From Sepioteuthis lessoniana (taxonomy: Eukaryota > Mollusca > Cephalopoda > Myopsida > Loliginidae), in contig OY757904.1 in the NCBI GenBank assembly GCA_963585895.1, positions 20,781,717 through 20,845,716 on the forward strand: a DNA stretch of 64,000 bases. The letters are read 5' to 3'. A model generated the notes under the pieces. It was not told where the DNA came from. It was given only the letters and a program-made list of their open reading frames with translations, and searched no databases. The first letter of the stretch is position 1; the number at the start of each line of letters is the position of its first letter. The position numbers and the translations under genes were made by a program. Positions 10,323-21,469 of the stretch are shown piece by piece.

Positions 10323-10914
10323 CCCAGTCGGCTGGCGCAGTAGAATACACTGACTGCACCTTTGCAGAGGGGTAAGACCCTCGCAACAAGTGTCCTGGAT
10401 ATGACACTAAACAGTCTGATGGTGAGGTTCCAGTAATGATGGAGCTTTGAGGAATGTTGACTACCTCTTTATTGCCATTCCTCCCAGTTCCACTCTGGCC
10501 CGGTGTGGTAGCACCTGATAGGGCCCTATCTATGGGTTAAATAGAACTAACGGCATACTTACGCGAAACTGAATTGTTTAACTAAACTGAATAGCTTGAA
10601 ATAGAAATGTTTTTGACAATTAAACCGTACTTACATTTAAATTGGGTGCTTATGCTAAACTCAATTATTTAAAATGGAACTGTTTTTTAACATTGAAACT
10701 GTGCTTACACTAAACTGAATTAGCTGGATTAGAACTGCTTGACTAAACTGAATAGCTTGAAATTTTTTCACAATTAAACTGTACTTACATTTAAACTACG
10801 AACTTATGCTAAACTCAACAGTTTGAAATAAAACTATTTTCCTAAAAATTGATTTGGCGTTAAATAACCTACAAATGTTGATATGCCATAAAACCCAAAC
10901 AGCCAACCAACCAA
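10323..10914 (+). mobile_element. Element B, full length, sense strand
   Basis: Starts 'cccagtcggctggcgcag', then the head ('gactgcacctttgcagaggg', 'gtgtcctggatatgacac', 'ctccagtaatgatggagc', 'ccactctggcccgg'), an interior of four or five 'ctaaactgaattgtttgaaa' subrepeats, and the 3' hairpin 'ggcgttaaataacc/ggttgatatgcc' plus an AAACC/CCAACC tail. An imperfect duplication tcaacagttagttg / tcaacaataagttg (10309-10322, 10915-10928) flanks it. Confidence 0.8.
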
Positions 10915-10928
10915 TCAACAATAAGTTG

Positions 10929-11460
10929 AAAGGAACAACCTGTTTTGAGAAGACATATTCTATGCCAAAAATGGCTGACTGGTAAAATAAAACGATGTTA
11001 TAAATGGACCCCATGCTACAAGCTTTTTTACAATTATATATATAAATACTCATTCATACACATTCCACTCAAAATGGAAAAAAGAGAAAAGAAAAAACAA
11101 CTGGAGGAGGTACATGCAAGTATAGTAATGTATACATACACAAACACACAAAATATCTATTTTAAATAAGATAAATTAATTAAATTAAATTGAATTAAAT
11201 CAAATTAAGTTAAAAATTAAAAAGATAAAATAAAAATAAAATAATTAGATAAAATAAAAAAATTATAAAAAATTATAAAATCAACTAAATTTTTTTTTAA
11301 AAAAAGATTAATGAATAAATTTTAAAAAATTCTAATTTAAATGAATCAACCCCCAGTCAAAACAAACACTTTATTAATCACTTGAAAAAGATCAAGATCT
11401 CAGAAGCGTGTCGAGATAATAGATAAAACTTAAACTATCACAGGAAAATTCATTTGCAGA
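10929..11460. other. A-rich spacer, no gene
   Basis: Runs of 'aaattaaatt' type between 11160 and 11340. No coding or RNA signal. Confidence 0.5.
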
Positions 11461-11464
11461 CCTA

Positions 11465-11466
<2 letters not shown>

Positions 11467-11530
<64 letters not shown>
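11467..11530. repeat. (TA)n microsatellite
   Basis: About 32 TA dinucleotides. Smaller TA tracts follow at 11668-11694 and 11821-11844. The repeat end described at 11531-11580 starts directly after it. Confidence 0.95.
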
Positions 11531-11533
<3 letters not shown>

Positions 11534-11580
11534 TAATCTGATGGAAACTCAAACTTGGTTAGGTCGTCATTATTAATTTA
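11531..11580 (+). repeat. Dispersed repeat end abutting (TA)n
   Basis: The segment 'tctgatggaaactcaaactt' follows a long (TA)n. A related segment in the opposite orientation abuts another (TA)n at 22425-22485 (minus strand 'tttgatggagactcaaactc'). This suggests one end of a repeat family that begins with TA dinucleotides. The family is unidentified. Confidence 0.5.
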
Positions 11581-11663
11581 TTTCGGCGGAGAATATTACT
11601 ATACTCGCTGTCTCGTCAGATGACTTTTTACATACTTTTCTCGATGTTGCAGAACAGCAAATC

Positions 11664-11694
<31 letters not shown>

Positions 11695-11808
11695 GGGTGG
11701 GGGTTGTAAATTGCGGAGTACATGTCGACATTTTAAGCTTGAAAAAATCTCTATAAAACAATGTATCGACTTTCGCTAAATCTAAATCTTTACTCCCGCA
11801 TTTAATAG

Positions 11809-11844
<36 letters not shown>

Positions 11845-12959
11845 ATCGTAAGCCAACAGAAATGTACATCCCACTGATATTCTTATTTGAGAAATGAGAA
11901 ATAAGATTAAAATGCTCTGATTTTGAGAATTAAGCAATTTCTAATACAATTTGAACCAAAAAAGAATATGGAATCAAAAATATGAATATATATCAGTCCA
12001 AAAATAAGTACCCTGGTTATATTCTTGCAGTTTTACTTTTGGCTACGTAGTTTCAATGCTCTCGAGTTTGGTTATAAATAATATCGAACAATACTTGTTT
12101 CGATATTGTTCCTTCAAATATTTGTAAAATTTCTGATATCTTTGGTTTATAAACATTTTTTTAATTAGAAAGGCTGTTATTATTTATGATAGATACTGTA
12201 TAATAAAAGGATAAATAAAAGGACTTTAAGTTTTCTTTAATCCAAAAATGATTTTTATACTGATACTACACTTTCTTCACTTATACTTAATCTACTATGT
12301 CAACCCATGAAGCCAGTGACCTAGTTAGAGAAATTTTATCAATCAGAAAAAAAAAGATTTGATTGATTTGAATTTTAGAAGAATAGATTAAGACATTACA
12401 AATGTGAAAGTTGGCTGAAATAGTATTTTGAAATGAAGATCGGAAATATGTTATTTTGAGGAGAAAGAATTTGTCAAAATGTATTATTTGATGAGAAAAG
12501 AAAGAAGATGTTTTTTTTTTTTTTTGTTTTTTTTTTTTTGTTGTTTTTATAATTTGACAGATTATGTTTACAAAACAGTGTTAAGTGAAAATCGGAAAAG
12601 CGAGTCTGCAAAGTTACTATTCACAAATAGACATTTGTAATACAACACCAAATAAATGTTTGCACCGCCACGGTTCTCAGCAGACTCTTGCAGTACTACA
12701 GCACTACATAGACATTTGTACCTCCACGGTTCTAACGGATTTAAGAAACTAGCACTACACCTTAATTTTCAGTCTGACCCCTGTTGTAACCTCACTGTGA
12801 GAAAAGGGACGAATATACAAAGCATCATCTTGATTCGCCTATACAAAAGTTTATTTGCTATTACAGCGCTTAGTAGTCGTCGAGAAGAAAGAAACAGTGT
12901 ATGAAAAATGAGTCCACCACTTTAGCTAGACAGTGAAATTAAACGTCGTAGGACGAAAA
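11695..12959. other. No recognisable gene
   Basis: AT-rich, with T-runs near 12509-12545. A short local repeat of 'acatttgta...ccacggttctaacgg' type occurs at 12630-12740. An 82-codon frame at 12656-12904 has no recognisable domain. Confidence 0.35.
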
Positions 12960-13270
12960 AGACTATTACAGACCTTGATATCCACTTTTCCCTCTGGTCG
13001 TTTTTTGTTGTAATTTTCGCTTGAGTATGTTCGGGTTCTTTTCTTCAGATCTCCGCGTTTAAGCTCCAACACTTTCTTTTTCTGTTGTCTATCCCGAGTC
13101 CACAATCACGACTCTACTCACTTGAGTTTCTTTGAGCTAATCACAGGAAGAGGCCGATTTGCTGCTGATGCATTTCTACTTTTATCTTGGATTTCTGCTG
13201 CTATCCCGGCCAAGACTACTGAAACCTCGAAGGTTAGCTAGGAAACAACTTACTACTTAAACAATCAACC
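12960..13270 (+). repeat. Weak match to 47400-47700
   Basis: Segments 'actttctttttctgttgtct' and 'cttgagtttctttgagct' followed by 'aatcac' resemble 'actttctgttttctattctg' and 'tttgagtttgtttcaacc' followed by 'aatcac' in the same order at 47590-47660. This may be a diverged dispersed repeat of unknown type. The similarity is patchy. Confidence 0.3.
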
Positions 13271-13307
13271 GGAGGCCTTAATCATATTACAAGTTCAATT
13301 CAAATCA

Positions 13308-13438
13308 GTAATTTACGAAGCTTTTTACTTCAATGTGGCACAAGACCGAATGAATGGGGCGCCCAGTAAGATGCAAACTCACTAGTGAAGGTTTTCTAGT
13401 CTAGCTTGCTAACTATTACACCATCCGAGGCCAATCAA
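13308..13438 (-). mobile_element. SINE-D, antisense
   Basis: On the minus strand: head 'gatggtgtaatagttagcaa', B-box-like 'gagtttgcatcttactggg', body 'cattcggtcttgtgccacat', hairpin tgaagt/gcttcg, end 'taaattac'. Moderately diverged from 241-370. Confidence 0.8.
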
Positions 13439-13647
13439 TCGTCTCGGGTGGCTGCGTACACTTGTCAGTTGAAACCCAGGAATTGAAATAACATTTTTTA
13501 ATTCAAATGTGGAAATATTTCATTATAACCTTTCTGGTGCAATATTACTCTAGTTTAACATTAGTAGTAATTCCAAATTGGGGAAAACCGACTCTTTCGG
13601 GTGATTGGGGATAGGGAATTAGATACTAAAGAAAGATGCAGCAAATT

Positions 13648-14084
13648 TGTTGTATATTGATCCTTGACTGAGCCGTCAATCAGAGATGCACCAGTGTAAA
13701 TAAGCGGAGGAAGTAGCGGAAGCTAGATGACGTTATGAAAGAATATAGGCAGATGCCGGCGGCCGTTGAGGCAGTTGGTACAGGAAGGCCAGAGTGAGAA
13801 CCAGCTTACAGACTGAGAACGCCCCCTGAGGGCTGTGGCTCTCAGCGACCCCCGGTTGAGCAATTCAGCCAAGATGCAGAAGAAGTACTAAGTGGGTTCT
13901 TGAAGATAACACAGTGTGCTATGGTCAAGAGAATAAGTTGGGTCAATATAGCAGTCTGTCCCTGTCTTTACCCATCTCTCACACACCACAGAAACATCAA
14001 CCCTTTAGAGATGTGAGAGAGATATTTTTATAAAGAAGTGTGTTCGTTCGTTCATTGAATTGCATAAATCGTGGGTATACAACA
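13648..14084 (+). mobile_element. Solo LTR fossil, 4-bp TSD
   Basis: A 437-bp block bounded by inverted ends tgttgtata ... tatacaaca and by aatt at 13644-13647 and 14085-14088. Its inner sequence (gttgtatattgatc, accagtgtaaataa, accccc-ggttgagca, gggtcaatata, gagagatatttttataa) aligns in order with the minus strand of 46554-47023, giving two copies of one family. No coding region. It is a remnant of an LTR retrotransposon, moderately old since the copies differ considerably. Confidence 0.6.
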
Positions 14085-14088
14085 AATT

Positions 14089-14929
14089 GAGGGGGTAGAA
14101 TTAATTATCGAAATCCAGGCTGGGAGTGGATTGATATTCGCCACCCGGCCCCTCAGATAAAAGATATAGATAAAAGCAAAGGGTTTCGTCCCACACCAGA
14201 GAGACGTGAATCTGCTATTTCTTCAATAATATGGATTTTGACCTTTTACCAGATTGCCCTGGGTATAGAAACAGAAGGAAGCCTAATATAATACTACACT
14301 TTGAAACAATCGAAAGTGGCCTGGCGTAATGCGACACTTGTAAAATAATACTAAGGGTTGAGAAAGGCAAATATAACCGCCATTTCAGATTTCCTTATGC
14401 CAGACAATAGAAAGCAAGAATAGCAAAGCCTAAAATTTATATGATAAATTGACAAGCCTTGGGCCTGTCTTTGAATACTGATAAACTGACTGACTATAAA
14501 TTTGTGAACTGGGTCTCTGACTAAAACTTCTCACTTCTGGGATTGGTGAATATATGTAATATTTTTAAAGACAATTTTTTAACTAAATTTTATTATTGTT
14601 ACAAGCCGTGCTTTGTTTTCTGTTGGCATCGACTTTTTTCTTTTTTAGGCTTTCTTAATGGTGCGGTCTCATCCGACTACTCACTGACCGGTGACTCTTG
14701 ATTAGTGATTAACCTGCTGTTGGATCAAAAGCATATCACGGGCAGATAGTGGATTAGTCGTGTCATCCGAAGACAGCGGACTGGAAGCGAAATCACCTCC
14801 TTGTTTGGAGAGGACGGACGTACAGCTATAACTATGATTTGCATTGATAGAACCTTTTTCTTGAAACTTTTGCAACTGAATATGGAATTCTTGTGTGTTG
14901 AATCTTTATGGTAGGCATTTAAACAGCCA
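14089..14929. other. No recognisable gene
   Basis: Mixed-composition DNA without a long frame or a repeat that I can match elsewhere in the window. Confidence 0.35.
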
Positions 14930-15190
14930 CACCGTAACGGGCAGGATGTGACACAAGATCAATATTTACGGGGGATACCGCTGGTTTTTCTTCGCTAAAA
15001 CTAATTGACTAAACAAGGTTAACGAACGAAGTTTACCCTTCTGATTACCTTTAACTGAGAGAACAAAGGACATTCTCCAAAGGACATTCTCGTAAAAAGA
15101 AACGTAAACGGACTAGTGTAGGATTTGAACTTGGGTTAGTAGTTTCATTTCCTAGAATGATAACCGTTACACTAAGTGCGTAAATCTTTA
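14930..15190 (-). mobile_element. SINE-C, antisense, old
   Basis: From left to right on the plus strand: the SINE-C 3' end (gggcaggatgtgacacaagatc), a decayed body (aaggacattctc), and the antisense head (aggatttgaacttggg, cctagaatgataaccgttacac). A second antisense copy follows directly. Confidence 0.65.
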
Positions 15191-15195
15191 TTGTA

Positions 15196-15450
15196 CGTTT
15201 TTACCCAACCCCTTCGACACGAGCACGATGTGACATACAGTCACTTTTTTAGTTTTCTTTCTTAGAGACTTGTTGCTTTACCAAAACCAAAGAACGCAGT
15301 ATACGCTACTATTAACCAACAGCTTGAGCAAGAAAAGTTGGATTAATCTTCGTCTCAAAAGCATAGCACGAAATAAAGCCTAACCAGATTTCTTCAGGAT
15401 TTGAACTTGGGTCAACGATTTCATTTCCTTCGACGATAACCATTATGCAA
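15196..15450 (-). mobile_element. SINE-C, antisense, beside the minisatellite
   Basis: SINE-C 3' end (acccaaccccttcgacacgagc, gatgtgacatacagtc), body (ttagagacttgttgctttacc), and antisense head (caggatttgaacttgggtc, ccttcgacgataaccattatg). The head runs without a break into the first unit of the 62-bp array, whose consensus retains ccttcgacta..ttatgcaaag. Confidence 0.65.
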
Positions 15451-18400
15451 AGTACGACTCTTTCTCTTACCTCTTTATTGCAATGGTTTCTAAACCGTCG
15501 ACCATTGTGTAAAGTACGACTCTTCCTCTTGCCTCTTTATTGCAATGATTTCTAAACCTTCGACTATTATGCAAAGTACGACTCTTCCTCTTGCCTCTTT
15601 ATTGCAATGGTTTCTAAACCTTCGACTATTATGCTAAGTACGACTCTTCCTCTTGCCTCTTTATTGCAGTGTTTTCTAAATCTTTGACTATTATGCAAAG
15701 TACGACTCTTCCTCTTGTCTCGTTAATGCAATGGTTTCTAAACCTCCGACTATTATGCAAAGTACGACTCTTCCTCTTGCCTCATTTATTGCAATGGTTT
15801 CTAAACCTTCGACTATTATGCAAAGTACGACTCTTCCTCTTGCCTCTTTATTGCAATGGTTTCTAAACCTCCGACTATTATGCAAAGTACGATTCTTCCT
15901 CTTGCCTCTTTATTGCAATGGTTTCTAAACCTTCGACTATTATGCAAAGTACGACTCTTCCTCTTGTATCTTTAATGCAATGGTTTCTAAACCTTCGACT
16001 ATTATGCAAAGTACGACTCTTCCTCTTGCCTCTTTATTGCAGTGGTTTCTAAACCTTCGACTATTATGCAAAGTACGACTCTTCCTCTTGTATCTTTAAT
16101 GCAATGGTTTCTAAACCTTCGACTATTATGCAAAGTACGACTCTTCCTCTTGCCTCTTTATTGCAATGGTTTCTAAACCTCCGACTATTATACAAAGTAC
16201 GACTCTTCCTCTTGCCTCTTTATTGCAGTGGTTTCTAAACCTTCGACTATTATGCAAAGTACGACTCTTCCTTTGTATCTTTAATGCAATGGTTTCTAAA
16301 CCTTCGACTATTATGCAAAGTACGACTCTTCCTCTTGCCTCTTTATTGCAATGGTTTCTAAACCTCCGACTATTATGCAAAGTACGACTCTTCCTCTTGC
16401 CTCTTTATTGCAATGGTTTCTAAACCCCCGACTATTATGCTAAGTACGACTCTTCCTCTTGTCTCTTTATTGCAATGGTTTCTAAACCTTCGACTATTAT
16501 GCAAAGTACGACTCTTCCTCTTGTCTCTTCATTGCAATGGTTTCTAAACCTTAGACTATTATGCAAAGGACGACTCTTCCTCTTGTATCTTTAATGCAAT
16601 GGTTTCTAAACCTTCGACTATTATGCAAAGTACGACTCTTCCTCTTGCCTCTTTATTGCAGTGGTTTCTAAACCTTCGACTATTATGCAAAGTACGACTC
16701 TTCCTCTTGTATCTTTAATGCAATGGTTTCTAAACCTTCGACTATTATGCAAAGTACGACTCTTCCTCTTGCCTCTTTATTGCAATGGTTTCTAAACCTC
16801 CGACTATTATGCAAAGTACGACTCTTCCTCTTGCCTCTTTATTGCAGTGGTTTCTAAACCTTCGACTATTATGCAAAGTACGACTCTTCCTCTTGTATCT
16901 TTAATGCAATGGTTTCTAAACCTTCGACTATTATGCAAAGTACGACTCTTCCTCTTGCCTCTTTATTGCAGTGGTTTCTAAACCTTCGACTATTATGCAA
17001 AGTACGACTCTTCCTCTTGTATCTTTAATGCAATGGTTTCTAAACCTTCGACTATTATGCAAAGTACGACTCTTCCTCTTGCCTTTTTATTGCAATGGTT
17101 TCTAAACCTCCGACTATTATACAAAGTACGACTCTTCCTCTTGCCTCTTTATTGCAGTGGTTTCTAAACCTTCGACTATTATGCAAAGTACGACTCTTCC
17201 TCTTGTATCTTTAATGCAATGGTTTCTAAACCTTCGACTATTATGCAAAGTACGACTCTTCCTCTTGCCTCTTTATTGCAATGGTTTCTAAACCTCCGAC
17301 TATTATGCAAAGTACGACTCTTCCTCTTGCCTCTTTATTGCAATGGTTTCTAAACCCCCGACTATTATGCTAAGTACGACTCTTCCTCTTGTCTCTTTAT
17401 TGCAATGGTTTCTAAACCTTCGACTATTATGCAAAGTACGACTCTTCCTCTTGTCTCTTCATTGCAATGGTTTCTAAACCTTAGACTATTATGCAAAGGA
17501 CGACTCTTCCTCTTGTATCTTTAATGCAATGGTTTCTAAACCTTCGACTATTATGCAAAGTACGACTCTTCCTCTTGCCTCTTTATTGCAGTGGTTTCTA
17601 AACCTTCGACTATTATGCAAAGTACGACTCTTCCTCTTGTATCTTTAATGCAATGGTTTCTAAACCTTCGACTATTATGCAAAGTACGACTCTTCCTCTT
17701 GCCTCTTTATTGCAATGGTTTCTAAACCTCCGACTATTATGCAAAGTACGACTCTTCCTCTTGCCTCTTTATTGCAGTGGTTTCTAAACCTTCGACTATT
17801 ATGCAAAGTACGACTCTTCCTCTTGTATCTTTAATGCAATGGTTTCTAAACCTTCGACTATTATGCAAAGTACGACTCTTCCTCTTGCCTCTTTATTGCA
17901 ATGGTTTCTAAACCTCCGACTATTATGCAAAGTACGACTCTTCCTCTTGCCTCTTTATTGCAATGGTTTCTAAACCTCCGACTATTATGCAAAGTACGAT
18001 TCTTCCTCTTGCCTCTTTATTGCAATGGTTTCTAAACCTTCGACTATTATACAAAGTACGACTCTTCCTCTTGCCTCTTTATTGCAATGGTTTCTTAACC
18101 TTCGACTATTATGCAAAGTACGACTCTTCCTCTTGTCTCTTTATTGCGATGGTTTCTAAACCTTCGACTATTATGCAAAGTACGACTCTTCCTCTTGCCT
18201 CTTTATTGCAATGGTTTCTAAACCTCCGACTATTATGCAAAGTACGACTCTTCCTCTTGCCTCTTTATTGCAATGGTTTCTAAACCTTAGACTATTATGC
18301 AAAGTACGACTCTTCCTCTTGCCTCTTTATTGCAATGGTTTCTAAACCTTCGACTATTATGCAAAGTACGACTCTTCCTCTTGCCTCTTTATTGCAATGG

Positions 18401-18660
18401 TTTCTAAACCTCCGACTATTATGCAAAGTACGACTCTTCCTCTTGCCTCTTTATTGCAATGGTTTCTAAACCTTAGACTATTATGCAAAGTACGACTCTT
18501 CCTCTTGCCTCTTTATTGCAATGGTTTCTAAACCTTCGACTATTATGCAAAGTACGACTCTTTCTCTTGCCTCTTTATTGCAATGGTTTCTAAACCTTCG
18601 ACTATTATGCAAAGTACGACTCTTCCTCTTGCCTCCTTATTGCAATGGTTTCTAAACTTT
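15421..18660. repeat. 62-bp minisatellite, about 52 units
   Basis: The unit runs atggtttctaaaccttcgac, tattatgcaaagtacgactc, ttcctcttgcctctttattg, ca. Unit starts at 15483, 15545, 15607 and 15669 give the 62-bp step. Variant sites define subtypes: cctccg, cccccg or ccttag for ccttcg; atgcta for atgcaa; gtatctttaat for gcctctttatt; gcagtgg for gcaatgg. Because 62 is not a multiple of 3, the frames that cross it on both strands are by-products. The array ends at about 18655 in 'ctaaactttggggga'. Homogeneity is high, so it is young or actively homogenised. Confidence 0.97.
16163..17970. repeat. Higher-order duplication inside the array (930 bp)
   Basis: The order of rare unit variants (a cctccg unit with atac, then cctccg, cccccg with atgcta, a gtctcttcatt unit, ccttag with aaagga) is repeated 15 units later. 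The cccccg unit occurs at 16421 and again at 17351, exactly 930 bp apart. A shorter three-unit period (186 bp) of cctccg / ccttag / ccttcg units is seen near 18200-18540. Confidence 0.85.
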
Positions 18661-18826
18661 GGGGGATGGTAATATATCTTATTTTTATTTTAGCTTATGC
18701 AATCAAAGAACACTTTAAATTCTTTTCAGTTGAAGCCATTGAATTAAAAAATTCGAATAATTAAGAAATAGTTTTGGATATTTTTAAATGATTAAATAGA
18801 ATCAATTTTTAGTTATTTTATAAAGT
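18661..18826. other. AT-rich spacer after the array
   Basis: No repeat or gene recognised. Confidence 0.5.
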
Positions 18827-18844
18827 AACAGTGCCATACTTCTA

Positions 18845-18972
18845 AGGCGCCTTTGGTGGTGTAATGGTTAGCAAACTTGACTAGCAAAGCTACATGAATG
18901 AGTTCGAGTCTCATTGGGTGCCCCTTTTATATGGCCTTGTGCCACATCTAAGCAAGAAGCTTAGTAAATTAC
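18845..18972 (+). mobile_element. SINE-D, complete, 18-bp TSD
   Basis: Head 'ggtggtgtaatggttagcaa', B-box-like 'gagttcgagtctcattggg', body 'tggccttgtgccacat', hairpin ctaagc/gcttag, end 'taaattac'. The direct repeat aacagtgccatacttcta / aacagtaccatacttcta lies at 18827-18844 and 18973-18990 with one mismatch, so the insertion is fairly young. Confidence 0.88.
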
Positions 18973-19084
18973 AACAGTACCATACTTCTAAATGGTCTTC
19001 ACAGATTATGATTTAGTTCAATACCGTATCAATTTTCGTTAGTTAATAAATCTGAAACCCATTCTAATTGAAGGTCAGTATAAG

Positions 19085-19212
19085 AGAGTTCGTACCTTTT
19101 TAAGAGTATTAGTCCGAAAAGCAGGTATTTGAATTACTGGAGTTCGAACTCACTTACTACGATGTTACAGTTGAACACTTCAACCACTTCACGACGAGGA
19201 ATCCCCCAGTTT
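19085..19212 (-). mobile_element. SINE-A 5' part, antisense
   Basis: The minus strand has the head (tcgtcgtgaagtggttgaag, gagttcgaactcc) and the start of the central domain (ggactaatactcttaaaaag). The hairpin tail is missing. Confidence 0.65.
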
Positions 19213-19435
19213 TTCCATATTCGTTATATCATATGATGATATTGATAAATTTAGAATTGCATAAGTTCTTTAAAATGACCCTGTACATGAGACGTCTGCT
19301 GAGGGGGAATATTTGGTAAATTTATTTCACTGACCTTCGAGTTCAGTCTTTATTGTGCTCCCCCAAATTATTGACTTCGGTTTGATTAGGCTCACTTGAT
19401 TGAATATAAAATATTGTAAATCGTTATCATGTTAT

Positions 19436-19512
19436 TTGTGTAAGTGAGTTTGATCCTTGCCATTATATTGGCCTTCTACAACATAGAACTAAGCTTCAAC
19501 AATTCTGGTTTT
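19436..19512 (+). mobile_element. SINE-D fragment
   Basis: 'gtgagtttgatccttgcc' then 'ttggccttctacaacatag' matches the B-box region and body of SINE-D. The 5' head is absent. Confidence 0.5.
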
Positions 19513-19896
19513 ATTGTATTCACTTGTCAACATGAAAATTCATGTCAATTGCATTAATCTTATCCTTCTACGCCCCATGGAGCGGAGATTGATTATCATT
19601 CATATTCGACTGTTGCCTCCATTGAAACAGGCATGCTGTAGTTTGCTTTGTGGGTGAAATAGCTGCGTCGTACCCACCATTGTATATGATCACTCTATGA
19701 GTTCAGGTAAAAGCCATGACAAAAAGGTCTCCTCTCTTTGGAAATTGACGCTGTTTCAATTCTCAATTCGCAATATATCAATCTGTTCTGAACTCTCAAG
19801 ACATCAGGAAAATGTATAGCTAGACCTGCTCAGAATGTAAGTCACTGTGACTTTCACTACCTAAGATTTGAAGTTCATTGAAAAGGCGAGAATACA

Positions 19897-19995
19897 TATT
19901 GTCATCCACAGACAGACTATTTCGTTGTATCACAACAAATGTGGCTAAACACGCGAGATGCCTCAAGCAAAACCCAGCCAACTTATGTCAACGAG
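19897..19995 (-). mobile_element. SINE-G fragment, antisense
   Basis: 'gtcatccacagacagactat', 'ttcgttgtatcacaac' and 'gtggctaaacacgcgagatg' match the 3' part of SINE-G at 63160-63240. Confidence 0.65.
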
Positions 19996-20127
19996 ATAAC
20001 ATAACCTCACGGCCATCAGCAATCCTAATGTAAGGGAGAGAATTTAACGTACATGTATCAATTTTCCCATTTGTTTCCATTTTACAGAAACAGAGACAAG
20101 AGCGCTCAATTCATTAGAAGAGCTTTC

Positions 20128-20163
<36 letters not shown>

Positions 20164-20231
20164 TGGACAAAATAATGGAAACACCTTGAAATTTTAAAGA
20201 AATTTATTTCTATATGGGTTTCTTATTACAG

Positions 20232-21318
20232 CCCCCTCGTGAAATCCAGCTTCAGTTTAGCATAAGCACGAAGTTTAAATTTAAGTACGGTTTCATTGTC
20301 AAAACATTTCTATTTCAAGCTATTTAGTTTAATCAAAATTTTAGTTTTGCATAAGTATGCCGTTAGTTCTATTGAACAGATAGATAGGGCCCAATCAGGT
20401 CTAATGTAGGGAACGAATAAATAAATAAATAAAATATTTTAATTAAATAAAAAAAAGAAAACTATTAAATTTGCAGAAACTCCTAGAGGTCCCTAACAGG
20501 AAAAAGGGATGACGCATGCGTAAAAGAAAAAAGGCATCCTCTTGACAAAGAGGACCACCTATTCTCTCTCTTTCAGGCAGTGACCAACGTTTTGATAACA
20601 TCGTTGCTTTCTGGTGTCTGGGCACCACGCATACGTCTTTGGACGTAGCGGTGGTTAGCCACTTTCACCCAGTAGCAGCTCTCTCGCAGTCAGCATTATG
20701 CTGAAATATACAAGATCCACAACTGAACTATAAACTAACCTTTACCGGACTTTGACAAACTTCCAAAAGAAAACTAACCCTTATGGAAGCCCGAAATACT
20801 AAATACGAACACGTACATACATGAAAACGATTAACGTATTTTTGACAACTTAAATGGGGGATTCAACCATTTTTATGTATTAGGGAAAAGCTCCATCATC
20901 CAGGGAATGGTTGTTGAACCTAGTAAATAAAGGAAAATATAAAAGAAACATCTTCGTCTCTCATCTGTTGCTGTCTTTTCTTTTGTATTATTCTTTTGGG
21001 ACTTTCTTGGGCAAGGCATTACACCGACTAACCAACGTGGGGGTAAAATAAAATAACCAAAATATGGAGTCAGATATCTAGACGGCAACACAGCCTTGCC
21101 CATTGCCCCTGACCTTCAGCCACTTACCCCACACTATCACGCCGGGCCAGAGGGAACATGGAAGCAATGGCAATGAAAGGGTGCTCCGTATTCCCCATCA
21201 TTACTGGGACCTCACCATCAGACTGTATTGTGTCATATCCAGGATACTCGTTGGGGAGTCTCACCCTTCTGCAGAGGTGCAGTCAGTGTATTCTACAGCC
21301 CCAGCCGACTGGGCAAAC
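20232..21318 (-). mobile_element. Element B interrupted by an LTR fossil
   Basis: AT-rich interior with 'ttcagtttagcataag' subrepeats and 'gatagggcccaatcagg' up to 20404. The head continues at 21134 (tatcacgccgggccagag, aatggcaatgaaagggtg, tctgcagaggtgcagtcagtg) to 'cagccgactgggcaaac'. The piece 20405-21133 is foreign. Confidence 0.75.
20405..21133 (+). mobile_element. Solo LTR fossil, 729 bp
   Basis: Ends tgtaggga ... taccccaca form a short imperfect inverted repeat with TG...CA termini. The flanking tetranucleotides are ctaa (20401-20404) and ctat (21134-21137), as expected for a slightly decayed 4-bp duplication. TATAAAA at 20938-20944 and AATAAA near 21047 give a U3-R-U5 layout on the plus strand. 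No internal region. Family: LTR retrotransposon, probably Gypsy-like, tentative. Confidence 0.65.
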
Positions 21319-21469
21319 AACAATTTTTGTAAAATAAGACGAGAAAGATTATTAATAAATCAAAAACCATAAAAATAACAAACGTTTGTTGGTTTTTATA
21401 GGAGTTTCAAAATTATGATTCAAGATTCTAGGTGTTTCCATTATTTTGTTCAAACCCTATATATATAGT

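Noticed and set aside
12960-13270. Clear repeat pair with 47400-47700
   Set aside because: Similarity is patchy and short; kept only as a low-confidence entry.
15669-18283. Long repetitive frames through the 62-bp array on both strands (for example 17963-18283)
   Set aside because: The unit is 62 bp, so the frame shifts at every unit; the peptides come from repeat geometry and no start or domain supports them.
15421-18660. CRISPR array
   Set aside because: The units are contiguous with no unique spacers, and everything else in the window is eukaryotic.
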